This document shows, piece after piece, positions 40,034-50,020 of a stretch of 64,000 nucleotides of DNA. The position numbers were made by a program, and so were the translations under genes. This DNA is from Bacillus sp. FJAT-28004 (GTDB taxonomy: Bacteria; Bacillota; Bacilli; Paenibacillales; Paenibacillaceae), in NCBI RefSeq assembly GCF_001280845.1, contig NZ_LGHP01000004.1:189261-253260 (forward strand). The letters run 5' to 3'. The notes beneath the pieces are model-generated. The model was given only the letters and a program-made list of their open reading frames with translations. It did not search any database and was not told where the DNA came from. Each line of letters opens with the position of its first letter. Positions within the stretch are counted from its first letter, which is position 1.

Positions 40034-40351
40034 ATGATGCAACCGTTAGACAATCTTGCCGAGACATTGAAGCTATTGTCAGACAAGACTCGTCTTACTA
40101 TCCTCGCTCTTCTTAAGGAGCAAGAAATGTGTGTTTGTGATATCGTTGCGATACTTGAAACAACTCAACCTAATGTAAGCCAGCACTTGAGAAAATTAAA
40201 AGTTGGCGGTTTAGTTAATGAGACAAGGCGTGCACAATGGATATATTATTCTTTAAATATCGAAGATAAACCATATTTACATGACATCTTAGACGAGCTC
40301 CCATCCATGAGAGAAGATTTAAAAAAGCTGAGCCCGAACTGCTGCAATTAA
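40034..40351 (+). CDS. arsR: Arsenic-responsive repressor ArsR
   Basis: 105 residues, ATG after AAGGAG. Winged helix with the metalloregulatory motif MCVCDIV (Cys-x-Cys at the start of the recognition helix region, about 32-34), TTQPNVSQHLRKLKVGGLV recognition helix, and a C-terminal NCCN pair that could be a third thiol source. Binding of As(III) releases the repressor from the ars promoter. First gene of arsRBC. Confidence 0.95.
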   Translation: MMQPLDNLAETLKLLSDKTRLTILALLKEQEMCVCDIVAILETTQPNVSQHLRKLKVGGLVNETRRAQWIYYSLNIEDKPYLHDILDELPSMREDLKKLSPNCCN

Positions 40352-40401
40352 GGGCCATGCTTCCAGAGTAGTTGTCATGAACAAAGGTTTCAGGAGGAAT
40401 C

Positions 40402-41694
40402 ATGTTAGTTATCGCATCCCTTATTTTTCTTATTACTTTGATTTTCGTTATTTGGCAGCCTAAAGGTTTAAATATCGGCTATTCGGCTGCTGGTGGAGCA
40501 ATACTTGCCCTGCTCTTTGGTATTGTGGATTTTAATGACGTATGGGATGTAACCGGCATGGTCTGGAACGCAACAATCGCGTTTGTGGCTGTCATCCTGA
40601 TCTCGCTCATCTTAGATGAGATTGGATTCTTCGAATGGTCAGCACTCCATATGGCACGTTTTGCAAAAGGCAATGGTTACCTCATGTTTACTTTTGTTGT
40701 ATTGCTCGGTGCTGCTGTCGCTGCATTTTTCGCAAATGATGGTGCTGCACTCATTCTTACGCCGATTGTTCTTGCTATAGTTAGAGCTTTAAAATTCGAT
40801 GATCGTATGATCCTGCCATTTATTATGGCAAGTGGATTTATTTCCGATACGGCTTCTCTACCGCTTGTGGTCAGTAACTTGGTTAATATTGTTTCTTCTG
40901 ACTTCTTTGGAATTGGTTTTGCTGAGTATACCAGTCGGATGATTATTCCGAATTTTTTCTCAGTAGGAGCAAGTTTGCTCGTTCTATATTTGCTTTTCAG
41001 GAGAAGCATTCCAAAAAACTATGATCTTAACCAGCTAAAACAGCCTCGTGATGCGATAAAAGATATGCGCATGTTTAAGCTATCTTGGATTGTTTTAGCC
41101 GTATTATTTATTGCCTACTTAGTTAGTGAGTTTGTCCATGTTCCTGTATCGATTGTTGCTGGTCTAGCAGCTTTCGTCTTTATTTTGGCTGCTCGCAAAA
41201 GTCCTGCTATCCATACTAGTGCTGTCATTAAAGGAGCGCCTTGGTCGGTTGTCGTCTTTTCCATCGGCATGTATGTCGTTGTTTACGGACTTCGAAATGT
41301 TGGTCTCACGGACCAGCTCGGCAAAGTGTTTCAATGGACAGCTGAACAAGGATTATTTGTTGCTACAATCGGTACAGGATTCATTGCTGCCATCCTCTCT
41401 TCCATTATGAACAATATGCCTACGGTTATGATTGATGCTCTGGCTATCGAGGGAACAAACACAAATGGTGTATTACGAGAGGCGCTTATTTATGCAAATG
41501 TGATTGGTTCTGATCTAGGTCCAAAAATTACGCCAATTGGATCATTAGCTACCTTATTATGGCTGCATGTTCTGTCTAAGAAAGGCGTGAATATTACATG
41601 GGGGTATTATTTTAAAATTGGAATTATACTCACGCTTCCAGTGCTGTTTATAACTTTAGTTGGCCTTTACTTATGGCTTAACATCATCCACTAA
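40402..41694 (+). CDS. arsB: Arsenite efflux pump ArsB
   Basis: 430 residues, ATG after AGGAGG, 50 bases after arsR. Twelve or so membrane segments; [18 protein letters not shown] near the start, [22 protein letters not shown] and the repeat half [13 protein letters not shown]...[20 protein letters not shown] are the two inverted-repeat signature regions of the ArsB/NhaD (ion transporter) superfamily. Exports arsenite and antimonite with the proton motive force. No arsA ATPase gene is present. Confidence 0.95.
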   Translation: MLVIASLIFLITLIFVIWQPKGLNIGYSAAGGAILALLFGIVDFNDVWDVTGMVWNATIAFVAVILISLILDEIGFFEWSALHMARFAKGNGYLMFTFVVLLGAAVAAFFANDGAALILTPIVLAIVRALKFDDRMILPFIMASGFISDTASLPLVVSNLVNIVSSDFFGIGFAEYTSRMIIPNFFSVGASLLVLYLLFRRSIPKNYDLNQLKQPRDAIKDMRMFKLSWIVLAVLFIAYLVSEFVHVPVSIVAGLAAFVFILAARKSPAIHTSAVIKGAPWSVVVFSIGMYVVVYGLRNVGLTDQLGKVFQWTAEQGLFVATIGTGFIAAILSSIMNNMPTVMIDALAIEGTNTNGVLREALIYANVIGSDLGPKITPIGSLATLLWLHVLSKKGVNITWGYYFKIGIILTLPVLFITLVGLYLWLNIIH

Positions 41695-41719
41695 ACGGAT
41701 TTCAAAGGAGATATGCAAT

Positions 41720-42142
41720 ATGGAAAAGAAATTGGTTTATTTTTTGTGCACGGGTAACTCATGTCGGAGTCAAATGGCGGACGGTTTCCTTCATTCCCTC
41801 GGTAGTGAACAATATGTTGTAAAAAGTGCTGGCCTCGAAGCCCACGGTTTGAACCCAAGAGCGGTTCAAGTGATGCAAGAAGCTGGAATTGATATTAGCG
41901 AGAATACTTCTAATGTTATCGATCAAGAAATATTGAATCAAGCTCATTATGTTATTACGCTTTGTGGACATGCTGATGAGCACTGCCCTATTATCTCAAA
42001 TCTGAATGTAGTCAAATGGCATTGGGGCTTCGAAGATCCTGCAAAGGCAACAGGCACGGAAAAAGAAATCATGGATCAATTCCGAAACGTTCGTGATGCA
42101 ATCAAGGCTCGAATCGAGAAGTTTGTGAATGAAGGACAATAA
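41720..42142 (+). CDS. arsC: Arsenate reductase, thioredoxin-coupled ArsC
   Basis: 140 residues from ATG 41720, chosen for AAAGGAG upstream and because it begins [17 protein letters not shown]. Low-molecular-weight phosphatase-like fold: P-loop C10-T-G-N-S-C-R, redox pair C82 and C89 ([12 protein letters not shown]), the same numbering as the staphylococcal pI258 enzyme. Reduces arsenate to arsenite for export by ArsB, recycled by thioredoxin. Last gene of the operon. Confidence 0.96.
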   Translation: MEKKLVYFLCTGNSCRSQMADGFLHSLGSEQYVVKSAGLEAHGLNPRAVQVMQEAGIDISENTSNVIDQEILNQAHYVITLCGHADEHCPIISNLNVVKWHWGFEDPAKATGTEKEIMDQFRNVRDAIKARIEKFVNEGQ

Positions 42143-42209
42143 GATATCTGAACTGCACCCCGTCAAGTAGACAGTATACGATGCACAATATTCAACTTTA
42201 GACATGAAA

Positions 42210-42269
42210 ATGCTCCCCTCACAGCAGCAGGTTTGTTATTATTTCACCTGTCTACTATTCGGGGAGCAT
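42210..42269. terminator. Long hairpin after the ars operon
   Basis: ATGCTCCCC / GGGGAGCAT with a nested CAGGT / ACCTG stem. T-run is poor, so it may be a bidirectional or weak terminator. Confidence 0.5.
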
Positions 42270-42375
42270 ATCACATTCGGGATAGCCTCTTTTTAATGAT
42301 TAGGCAGTAAAAAATGAAGTGAAACGAACCTATAAAGCATGATAGAATTAATGTAAAATTAAAGGAGAGTGTTTG

Positions 42376-42735
42376 ATGATGGGGATTATTATGAATAAAG
42401 TGGGAGCGATCTTTGTTGCCGTAAGCGATATCGAAAAAGCTCGCGCATGGTATTGCTCCATTCTCGAATTGGAGCCTACCTATGATATTATTTCAGGTCA
42501 TTTATGCTGTATCCCTCTGGATAACAACGGTCAAAACATTGTTTTAGACAGTAAAATCTATACGAAAGACTCTCATGCAAGGACACCAATGTTTCATTTT
42601 AATACCGATGACATCCAAGCAGCTTTTCAGTTTATGCAAGATAAGGATGTAGAGATTATATCAGAAATTGAACATGGTCACTTTTTCAGTATTAAAGATC
42701 CCGACGGAAACATGCTGATGGTTTGTAAATGCTAA
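42376..42735 (+). CDS. VOC superfamily protein
   Basis: 119 residues, ATG eight bases after AAGGAG. NKVGAIFVAVSDIEKARAWYCSILELEP and HFFSIKDPDGNMLMVCKC are the two ends of a glyoxalase-like chain. Cys-rich end (CKC) and GHLCCIP in the middle. The protein could belong to the arsenic locus (some VOC proteins give organoarsenical resistance, ArsI), but the ArsI Cys pair pattern is not clearly there. Own ribosome binding site; 230 bases beyond arsC. Confidence 0.82.
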   Translation: MMGIIMNKVGAIFVAVSDIEKARAWYCSILELEPTYDIISGHLCCIPLDNNGQNIVLDSKIYTKDSHARTPMFHFNTDDIQAAFQFMQDKDVEIISEIEHGHFFSIKDPDGNMLMVCKC

Positions 42736-42769
42736 GAAATAGTTAGTCATGATTTCTTTCATTGCTTAT

Positions 42770-43297
42770 TCATAGTTCAATCCAAAATCTTCTAATCGTA
42801 TTGCCATTTTCCTCTATGTATTCCGATTCAAGAATGCCACCATTTTTTACAATTGTTTTTTCTGAGCCGATATTCCCTTTATCACAAACCACTAGAACTT
42901 TTTGCAGACCCCATTCTTTTGTAATTTCCAGAGCAGCTGATAATATATTATTCGCATACCCTTTTCTTCTCTCAGATGGGCGAATGCCATAACCGATATG
43001 ACCGCCTTGATTGAGAAGTTTTTCATTTAATCGATGCCGGATATTAACCGCACCCACAATTATGTTGTCCTCATTTCGGAGCCAATAGGTGGAGTGTGGA
43101 ACATGATCCCTATTCGTTATTTTGGATTCGCTATCTTCAGAATATAAAAAATCAATAAAGGCATTAAAATCTGCCGGTTCTCTTTCAATTACCCATGGCA
43201 CCATGTCTTCTCCGCTTTTTAACCAATCCTCATAAAAGGATACATACGCATCGCGGTATTCGATAGATGGTTTTATTAATATCGCTGATTTCTCCAT
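42770..43297 (-). CDS. GNAT family N-acetyltransferase
   Basis: 175 residues from ATG 43297 with GGAG seven bases upstream. GGHIGYGIRPSERRKGYANNILSAALEITKEWGLQKVLVVCDKGNIGSEKTIVKNGG spans the acetyl-CoA loop (R-R-K-G-Y-A) and the closing strand. EREPADFNAFIDFLY and STYWLRNEDNIIVGAVNIRHRLNE are typical of the YjdJ/YkkB-like subset. Substrate unknown; convergent with the VOC gene. Confidence 0.88.
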   Translation of the reverse strand: MEKSAILIKPSIEYRDAYVSFYEDWLKSGEDMVPWVIEREPADFNAFIDFLYSEDSESKITNRDHVPHSTYWLRNEDNIIVGAVNIRHRLNEKLLNQGGHIGYGIRPSERRKGYANNILSAALEITKEWGLQKVLVVCDKGNIGSEKTIVKNGGILESEYIEENGNTIRRFWIEL

Positions 43298-43393
43298 AAG
43301 CACGCTCCGCTCTAATGATTTTTACCAAATTAACACATTAACAGAGTCGGGTCAATCTCATTTATTAAACCATGAATTTACGCTCTCCATAAA

Positions 43394-43428
43394 AAAGAAG
43401 ACTAGGGCATAACGCCCTAGTCTTCTTT
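43394..43428. terminator. Terminator of the sulfite reductase operon
   Basis: Perfect 15-bp stem AAAGAAGACTAGGGC / GCCCTAGTCTTCTTT with five-base loop and T-rich ends on both strands. Confidence 0.95.
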
Positions 43429-43447
43429 TGCTTAATGATTAGCAAAA

Positions 43448-45172
43448 TCAGTTATGAAATTCCATACCATCATGAACGGCTTTAACATAACCTGCACGGA
43501 TAACAAAATCTCCGAAATGTTCACCCGTTTCCCGTTCCTTCGCATACTGGTTAATGATCGGTTTTAAAGTATCGAGAATTTCGGTTTCATCGATGTTCTC
43601 ACGGTAAAGCTTATTTAGTCTATCACCTGCGTAGCCCGCGCCCATATACATATTGTATTTGCCGAGTGCCTTGCCAATAAACGAGATTTCACCGAGCGCT
43701 GGTCTTGCGCAGCCGTTCGGGCAGCCCGTCATCCTAATGTTAATCTCCTGGTCACGCAAACCTGCTTCATTAATAATCGGCTCAAGCTTATCAATAAGGG
43801 TAGGAAGGTAACGTTCTGCTTCCGCCATAGCAAGACCGCAAGTCGGCAATGAAACACAAGATAATGAGCTTCTGCGCAGAGCAGAATGCTGTGAACCATC
43901 GGTAAGTCCGTATTGCTCAGCCAACTCTGTAATTTTTCTTTTTTTCTGACTGCTTACATTACCGATAATAAGATTCTGATTCGGAGTAATACGGAAGTCG
44001 CCTGTATGAACTTTGGCGATTTCACGCAAACCCGTCATCTGCGGGTTGCCTTCTTGATCCTCAATACGTCCACTTTGGATTAACAAAGTCAAATTCCATT
44101 TGCCATTGCTTCCCTTCAACCACCCATAACGGTCTCCGTTATTTTGGAATTGATAAGGACGGACGCCTTCAAGCTGCCAACCAAGTCGATTTTGAAGCTC
44201 GGTTTTGAACCAATCGATACCATGACGGTCAATTGTATACTTAAACCGAGCGTTTTTGCGAACCGAGCGGTTACCATAATCACGTTGAATCATAACAGTC
44301 TTCTCAGCCAACTCGACAATTCGCTCAGGCGGACAGAAGCCTATAACTTTACCAAGTTGCGGATAAGTCGTTGTATCTCCGTGTGACATTCCCATACCGC
44401 CGCCAACGGAAATGTTAAAGCCTTTCAGCTTGCCATCTTCCACAATCGCAATGTAGCCGATATCTTGAGAGAATACATCTACATCATTAAATGGCGGAAT
44501 TGCAAATCCAATTTTGAACTTACGCGGCAAATAAACGGGTCCATAGATAGGCTCTACCTCTGCACCATCTTGTTGACCATCTATTACTTTCTCCCCGTCC
44601 AACCAAATTTCATGATAAGCGCGTGTACGCGGTGCCAAATGGTCATTGACTCGACGTGCCCAGTAGCTTACTTCCTCATGATGGTTGGATTGAAAAGGAT
44701 TTGGACTACACATAACGTTCCGATTAACATCACCGCATGCTGCTAGTGTCGTCATCAGCTCGCTATTGATTTTTTGAAGCGTTGGCTTCAAATTCCATTT
44801 CAAAATGCCATGCATTTGAAAGGTTTGGCGAGTCGTGAGCCGCAATGTTCCGTTACCATGCTTGTGCGCTAGTCCATCCATTGCAAGCCATTGTTCAGAT
44901 GTCGCTACACCACTAGGCAGAACTACCCGGATCATGAATTGAAATGCGGGCTCCAGCTTCTGCTTTTCACGTTCGTTACGCAAATCCCTGTCGTCCTGCA
45001 TATAGCTCCCATGAAACTTCAACAACCGATTGTCGTCCTCAGGCAAACCGCCTGTAATCGGATTGCTCATCGTTTCTACCAATGCGCCGCGCAAATAGTT
45101 GCTTTCGCTTTTTATATGCTCAACCTCGCTTGGCGGTCCACCGATAGGTTTAACCAACTGTTCTTTCGCCAT
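43448..45172 (-). CDS. cysI: Assimilatory sulfite reductase hemoprotein beta subunit
   Basis: 574 residues from the ATG after GGAG (a longer frame adds seven codons). Ferrodoxin-like halves with substrate Arg/Lys region, and the siroheme/4Fe-4S Cys set in [24 protein letters not shown] and [12 protein letters not shown] near residues 430-480. Reduces sulfite to sulfide by six electrons, taking them from the CysJ flavoprotein encoded just upstream. Cytosolic, sulfur assimilation. Terminator follows. Confidence 0.96.
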   Translation of the reverse strand: MAKEQLVKPIGGPPSEVEHIKSESNYLRGALVETMSNPITGGLPEDDNRLLKFHGSYMQDDRDLRNEREKQKLEPAFQFMIRVVLPSGVATSEQWLAMDGLAHKHGNGTLRLTTRQTFQMHGILKWNLKPTLQKINSELMTTLAACGDVNRNVMCSPNPFQSNHHEEVSYWARRVNDHLAPRTRAYHEIWLDGEKVIDGQQDGAEVEPIYGPVYLPRKFKIGFAIPPFNDVDVFSQDIGYIAIVEDGKLKGFNISVGGGMGMSHGDTTTYPQLGKVIGFCPPERIVELAEKTVMIQRDYGNRSVRKNARFKYTIDRHGIDWFKTELQNRLGWQLEGVRPYQFQNNGDRYGWLKGSNGKWNLTLLIQSGRIEDQEGNPQMTGLREIAKVHTGDFRITPNQNLIIGNVSSQKKRKITELAEQYGLTDGSQHSALRRSSLSCVSLPTCGLAMAEAERYLPTLIDKLEPIINEAGLRDQEINIRMTGCPNGCARPALGEISFIGKALGKYNMYMGAGYAGDRLNKLYRENIDETEILDTLKPIINQYAKERETGEHFGDFVIRAGYVKAVHDGMEFHN

Positions 45173-45228
45173 TGTTGCTGTCTCCTCTCGCAATCATTCA
45201 AGTACTCTTGTTGTTTTTTAACTATTTA

Positions 45229-47094
45229 TTAGTACACGTCACGTTGGTAACGTTGTTGATCCTGCATATCATTCAAATAAGCTACCGCTTGATCAGCGCT
45301 TAATCCGCCCTCTTGCTCAATGACGGTTAACAAGGCCGTATGCACATCATGTGCCATATGCTTCTCATCACCGCAAATATAAACATAAGCGCCGGCTTGA
45401 AGCCATTCGAATAATTCACGGCTCTTCTGCTCCAAACGATGCTGAACATATACCTTCTCATCCGTATCACGGGAGAAAGCAACATCAAGCTTCGTCAGGA
45501 CGCCGTCCTTAAGCATTCTCTGCCAATCGGTCTGATATAAGAAATCAGTAACAAAATGGCGATCTCCATAAAACAACCACGATTTCCCTTCTGCGCCAAG
45601 CTCCTCGCGCTCTTCAAGGAATGCACGGAACGGAGCAACGCCTGTTCCTGGTCCAATCATAATTACCGGAATATCCGAATCAACAGGCAGCTTAAAATTC
45701 GGATTTTGTTGGATATAGATCGGAAGGCTATCGCCTGGTTGTACGCGCTCTGCACAATGTACGGAACATACCCCATAACGATCCCGACCATAAGCTTCAT
45801 AACGAACAGCTCTTACTGTAAGATGAACCTCATCCTCATTCGCTTTGAAACTGCTGGCAATGGAATAAAGTCTTGCTGGCAACTTACGCAAAATAGCAAC
45901 AAATTGTTTCGCCGTTCCTTGCCAAGGCTCGAAATCCTGCAATAAATCAAGCAGATCCCGTCCGTTGATGTAGCTTCTAAGCGCTTGCTCCTGTCCCGCA
46001 GCTAGCAGCTCACGCAAAGCTGTGTTCGAAGTCAGCTCTGCAGCTTGCGTTAACAAAGGTTTCGTTAATGCCGTAATCTCATAATGCTTAAGTAGTGCTT
46101 CACGCAATGAGCCCTGCTCACCGCTCTTGTTGATAGGCACGATTTCTTCCGAATTCCAGTTCATTTGCTTAATGATCGCATCTACTAGATCTGGATGGTT
46201 TTCCGGATATATACCAAGGCTATCCCCTGGTTCATATTGTAAATTAGAGCCTTCAAGAGACAGCTCTAAATGACGTGTTTCCCGATCAGAGCCGCGGCCA
46301 TTCAAATTAATATTCGCTAGAACTTCAGCCTTAAAAGGATTCGTACGCGAATACGCGGATTGTTCTGATGTTATTTCACTGCTAGCTTGCGAGGCAACTG
46401 CGGTCACACCCGATGCAGCATTCAAACGATCATTTAATGAGCTGATAACCTGCGCTGACCAGCCAGCAACAGCCTCATCGTAATCGAGATCACAATCCAC
46501 ACGCGGAGTAAGACGCTTTGCGCCAAGCTCTTCAAGGCGTTGATCAAAGTCTTTACCCGTTTGACAGAAAAACTCATACGAGGTATCGCCAAGCGACAAG
46601 ACAGAAAAGCTTACGTTTTCTAGTTGCGGAGCTCGCTTGCTGTAAAGGAATTCATGGAAGCTCTTTGCATTATCCGGCGGCTCACCTTCACCATGTGTGC
46701 TGACAACCAAAAACAGGTTTTCGACTTTTTTCAAATTGTTCGTCTTAAACTTGTTCATTGGAGCAAGTGTTACTTGCAGACCCTGTTCTTCGAGCTTACG
46801 TGATAAGCTGGTTGCAACCCGCTGGCAATTGCCAGTTTGGGAGCCAAACAGTACAGTAACTTCATGGGAAACGGCTGGCTGACTGATAGTGGAAATGATC
46901 TCTGCTACAGCTGTTCCTTCGGAAACAGCTTGCACATCTGCACTAATAGTTAATGGACCTGCAGATGCTTGACGAGCAAACAAAAAGCCTGTAAGCCAAA
47001 TTTGCTGAGACTCCGTTAGTGATGGCAAAAGGCGATTCAGAAGGTCAACTTGCTCTTGATTAAAAGGACTGTTCGTTACCTGAAGTTGCAACAA
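45229..47094 (-). CDS. cysJ: Assimilatory sulfite reductase flavoprotein alpha subunit
   Basis: 621 residues; the best start is a TTG (MLQLQVTNSPFN) with AGGTGG six bases upstream. Flavodoxin domain about 75-220 (VTVLFGSQTGNCQRVAT, VSTHGEGEPPDN), then FAD/NADPH reductase (RLYSIASSFKANEDEVHLTVR, GVCSVHCAERV, MIGPGTGVAPFRAFLEERE, YICGDEKHMAHDV), ending in the RDVY tail typical of CysJ. Shuttles electrons NADPH-FAD-FMN to CysI, whose gene follows 56 bases on. Confidence 0.95.
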   Translation of the reverse strand: MLQLQVTNSPFNQEQVDLLNRLLPSLTESQQIWLTGFLFARQASAGPLTISADVQAVSEGTAVAEIISTISQPAVSHEVTVLFGSQTGNCQRVATSLSRKLEEQGLQVTLAPMNKFKTNNLKKVENLFLVVSTHGEGEPPDNAKSFHEFLYSKRAPQLENVSFSVLSLGDTSYEFFCQTGKDFDQRLEELGAKRLTPRVDCDLDYDEAVAGWSAQVISSLNDRLNAASGVTAVASQASSEITSEQSAYSRTNPFKAEVLANINLNGRGSDRETRHLELSLEGSNLQYEPGDSLGIYPENHPDLVDAIIKQMNWNSEEIVPINKSGEQGSLREALLKHYEITALTKPLLTQAAELTSNTALRELLAAGQEQALRSYINGRDLLDLLQDFEPWQGTAKQFVAILRKLPARLYSIASSFKANEDEVHLTVRAVRYEAYGRDRYGVCSVHCAERVQPGDSLPIYIQQNPNFKLPVDSDIPVIMIGPGTGVAPFRAFLEEREELGAEGKSWLFYGDRHFVTDFLYQTDWQRMLKDGVLTKLDVAFSRDTDEKVYVQHRLEQKSRELFEWLQAGAYVYICGDEKHMAHDVHTALLTVIEQEGGLSADQAVAYLNDMQDQQRYQRDVY

Positions 47095-47430
47095 TATCCA
47101 CCTCTCATAAACATAAAATCATCATTAGTTTTATTAGTCTGATAAAAATTAGTGCTTCAGAAGTACTCAATAATAATTAACCTAACATAATAAGACAAAT
47201 CCATCAACGATGATTTCCCACCCATAAAATGCTATTTTTTAGCAAAAGACCATTATTCACCCACAAAACAAAGAAATCAGGGCAATTTGCCCTGATTTTC
47301 TCGAATTTATTAGAAAAAATGATCGTTTGGATATAAATTAATGATAGATCATCCAACCCTATTTTCTCTTCATTATATGTAGTTGAAAATCATTCTCGAC
47401 AATATTGTCGAAAATCAGTGCTGCCTAGAT
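47095..47430. other. Promoter region of cysJI and terminator of uppP
   Basis: 336 bases. TTTTAT-N7-ATAAAA (47129-47147), 35-53 bases before cysJ, is an inverted repeat that could be an operator (CymR or similar, not shown). No SAM riboswitch-like fold is evident. The uppP terminator is at 47274-47298. Confidence 0.55.
47274..47298 (-). terminator. Terminator of uppP
   Basis: Perfect stem AAATCAGGGCA / TGCCCTGATTT with three-base loop. Confidence 0.85.
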
Positions 47431-48219
47431 TTATAAAATGATAAAATAAAAAAGTGCTGCGAGCGCGAAGCGATAATAAGCAAACCATGAAAGCCTAATT
47501 TTTTTCATCATGTTAATGAACGTAACGACGGCAATCATGCCCACGACAAATGCAGCTATAAGACCGATTAAAAATAGGGGCAAGTCCGACATGGTGAGAA
47601 ACTCCCGACTTTTAATAAGGTCAATGCCACTCGCGCCAGCCATAATCGGTACCGATACTAGAAATGTAAACTCTGCTGCTGCTTTCTGACTTACGCCAAA
47701 CAACATACCGCCAGATATCGTCGAGCCTGAACGAGAGAAGCCCGGCCACAAGGCAAGCACCTGAAAGCATCCAACGGCAAAGGCCTGTTTATAGGTGATG
47801 TCATCCAGTTCCTCTGCACTCGGCTTCTTTCGTACACGATCGGCGATGATCATCAGTATTCCTCCAGCGACAAGACCAATCAGCACCTTTTCTGCAACGA
47901 ATAACTCGCCCTTAATGAAAGAATGCAGCAGTACAGCACAAGCTCCTGCCGGTGTCATAGCAATAATAATATGAAGAGCATTCAACCCCGAATTTTTGCC
48001 TATCTTGAAATTAAGCAAACTTGCAAATCGATTTCGGTACAGCACAAGTACAGCCAGCACTGCGCCAAACTGAATGACCACCTCAAAGGTTTTCGCTCGG
48101 TCACCCGTGAAATTTAGCAGCTCAGCTGTTAAAATCAAGTGGCCTGTCGATGAAACAGGTAAAAACTCGGTAAGGCCTTCTACGATACCCATAATGATCG
48201 CATTAATTAGATCGCCCAA
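47431..48219 (-). CDS. uppP: Undecaprenyl-diphosphate phosphatase
   Basis: 262 residues, TTG start with GGGGGAG eight bases upstream. BacA/UppP family: [17 protein letters not shown] (14-30) and second active site [18 protein letters not shown] (about 163-180), with eight membrane segments. Removes a phosphate from undecaprenyl pyrophosphate to recycle the lipid carrier for peptidoglycan; extra copies give bacitracin tolerance. Its own terminator is downstream. Confidence 0.95.
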   Translation of the reverse strand: MGDLINAIIMGIVEGLTEFLPVSSTGHLILTAELLNFTGDRAKTFEVVIQFGAVLAVLVLYRNRFASLLNFKIGKNSGLNALHIIIAMTPAGACAVLLHSFIKGELFVAEKVLIGLVAGGILMIIADRVRKKPSAEELDDITYKQAFAVGCFQVLALWPGFSRSGSTISGGMLFGVSQKAAAEFTFLVSVPIMAGASGIDLIKSREFLTMSDLPLFLIGLIAAFVVGMIAVVTFINMMKKIRLSWFAYYRFALAALFYFIIL

Positions 48220-48270
48220 CGCCCAATCTCCCCCTAAAAATAGACTGAATATTACTTGTTCTATACAAGC

Positions 48271-49584
48271 CTATGCATGTCCGTAGGTTCCCATTTCATT
48301 TTCGATCAAATCCGTATGAATTTCGATTTTTCGGATTCGATTGTCGTCACGTTCGCGAATAATGAAGGTCATATTTCCATATGTCCACGGCTCTCCAATG
48401 GGAAGTTCGGGCTTCTGATTAAAGAGCCATCCTCCAACGGAATCCACCTCTTCACTTTCGAGATCAGTCCCCGCAATCTCGTTCCAATCGCTGATTAACG
48501 CTTTACCATTAACCAAATAACGCTGCTGCTCTATGAATTCAATTTCCTTTACTTCATCCTCATCGAACTCATCACGGATCTCCCCGACGATTTCTTCTAT
48601 GATGTCTTCAATGGTGATAAGCCCCGCCGTTCCTCCATACTCGTCCAATAGAATAGCAATTTGAACGCGTTCCTGCTGCATTTTGCGAAGCAGCTTATTG
48701 ATCGGCATGACCTCAGGAACCGACATAACTGGCTGGAGAAGCGATGTTATATCGATATCTCGGTTAGCTTCATAGCGCAGAAAAAATTGCTTTGTATTTA
48801 AAATCCCAATAATGTTGTCTTTGCTTCCTTTGGCAACTGGGAATCGTGTATATTGCTCCTTAATAATAATTTCTAGATTCTCAGCCCGAGTATGATCCAC
48901 ATACAAACAGGCCATGTCCGTCCGAGGCACCATAATTTCTCTAGCAAGCCGCTCATCAAAGGCAAATATCCGGTTCACATAGCCATACTCGCTCTTATTA
49001 ATCTTCCCGCTCTCATAGCTTTCCGACAAAATGATGCGGATTTCTTCCTCGGAATGAGCTTCATGCTCACTTGCTGGCTTCAAACCGAGTAATCTCACCA
49101 AAGAGTTCGCAGATCCGTTAAGAAGCCAAATAAACGGGTACATCACCTTATAAAAAACAATGATGATTGGGGCTGTCCACTGACTTACTTCTTCCGATTT
49201 AATGATGGCTAACGTTTTGGGAGCAAGCTCTCCTAACACCACATGCATATACGTCACAATCAAAAAGGAAATGACAAACGAAAGCACAGAGCTCAGTTCA
49301 CCCTCGATATGAATCCGATCGAATAAAGGGTGTAAAATAAGTTCAATGGTGGGCTCGCCTAACCAACCAAGTCCTAGCGCTGTAATCGTAATGCCGAGCT
49401 GGCAAGCAGACAAATAACCGTCGAGCTTGCTCGTTACCTGCTCAACAGCTCTAGCATTTTTCAGGCCCTCTGCTACCATCTGATTGACTCGGCTAGATCG
49501 CATTCGGATAATAGCAAATTCAGTTGCGACAAAAAAAGCAGTACATACAAGCAATAATACGAATAGAGTAAGCTTTAAAACCAT
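48271..49584 (-). CDS. CNNM/HlyC-CorC family membrane protein with CBS pair
   Basis: 437 residues, ATG after AAAGGGAG. DUF21 membrane domain with four helices (about 1-190), CBS pair (about 205-330; [64 protein letters not shown]) and CorC/HlyC domain at the end (about 345-425, [14 protein letters not shown]). The hemolysin name is historical; relatives such as YhdP and CorC/MpfA export Mg2+ or shape divalent-cation balance. Confidence 0.93.
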   Translation of the reverse strand: [437 protein letters not shown]

Positions 49585-49614
49585 CGTCTTCTCCCTTTTG
49601 CAATGGAGATGCTA

Positions 49615-49974
49615 CTAGTAGCCGACCTCAACCGATGCATTAACGATGTATATTAAATCGTTTTTATCATCTTTGTCCGGTAACACTACACCGCTAGTCG
49701 TCAGCATGCCGCCGTCCATCACTTCTACAGTCACTTGACCGTATGGCAGCACTGCTTTCACCTGCTCAACATCAAGAAGCTCATGATCACAAGGAAGCGC
49801 AAGCCGTACCCGCACTTTCATGTTATCGAGCGTTCCTCCTGGCAGCACAGATCGCAGTCCCGGCATCGAGTTATGGTGTATCGCGTTTTGTACTGCGCGC
49901 ACCGATGCCTTTGTAATATTTTGACCGTGTAGATCGCATCCCATGCCTATTTCTATAAAAAATAAGTTGTCCAC
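49615..49974 (-). CDS. Lin0512 family protein
   Basis: 119 residues, GTG start eight bases after GAGAGG. FIEIGMGCDLHGQNITKASVRAVQNAIHHNSMPGL and MLTTSGVVLPDKDDKNDLIYIVNASVEVGY are the conserved ends of the Lin0512 family, small cytosolic proteins of unknown function, widespread in Firmicutes. Lies between the CNNM gene and the 50021 gene on the same strand. Confidence 0.88.
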   Translation of the reverse strand: MDNLFFIEIGMGCDLHGQNITKASVRAVQNAIHHNSMPGLRSVLPGGTLDNMKVRVRLALPCDHELLDVEQVKAVLPYGQVTVEVMDGGMLTTSGVVLPDKDDKNDLIYIVNASVEVGY

Positions 49975-50020
49975 TTAAATATCCTCTCCTTCAAAGTGAA
50001 ATTTCATACCTGTTTCATTC

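Noticed and set aside
47095-47230. SAM (S-box) or T-box riboswitch upstream of cysJI
   Set aside because: No matching stem set, no conserved S-box or T-box sequence; only a short inverted repeat is present.
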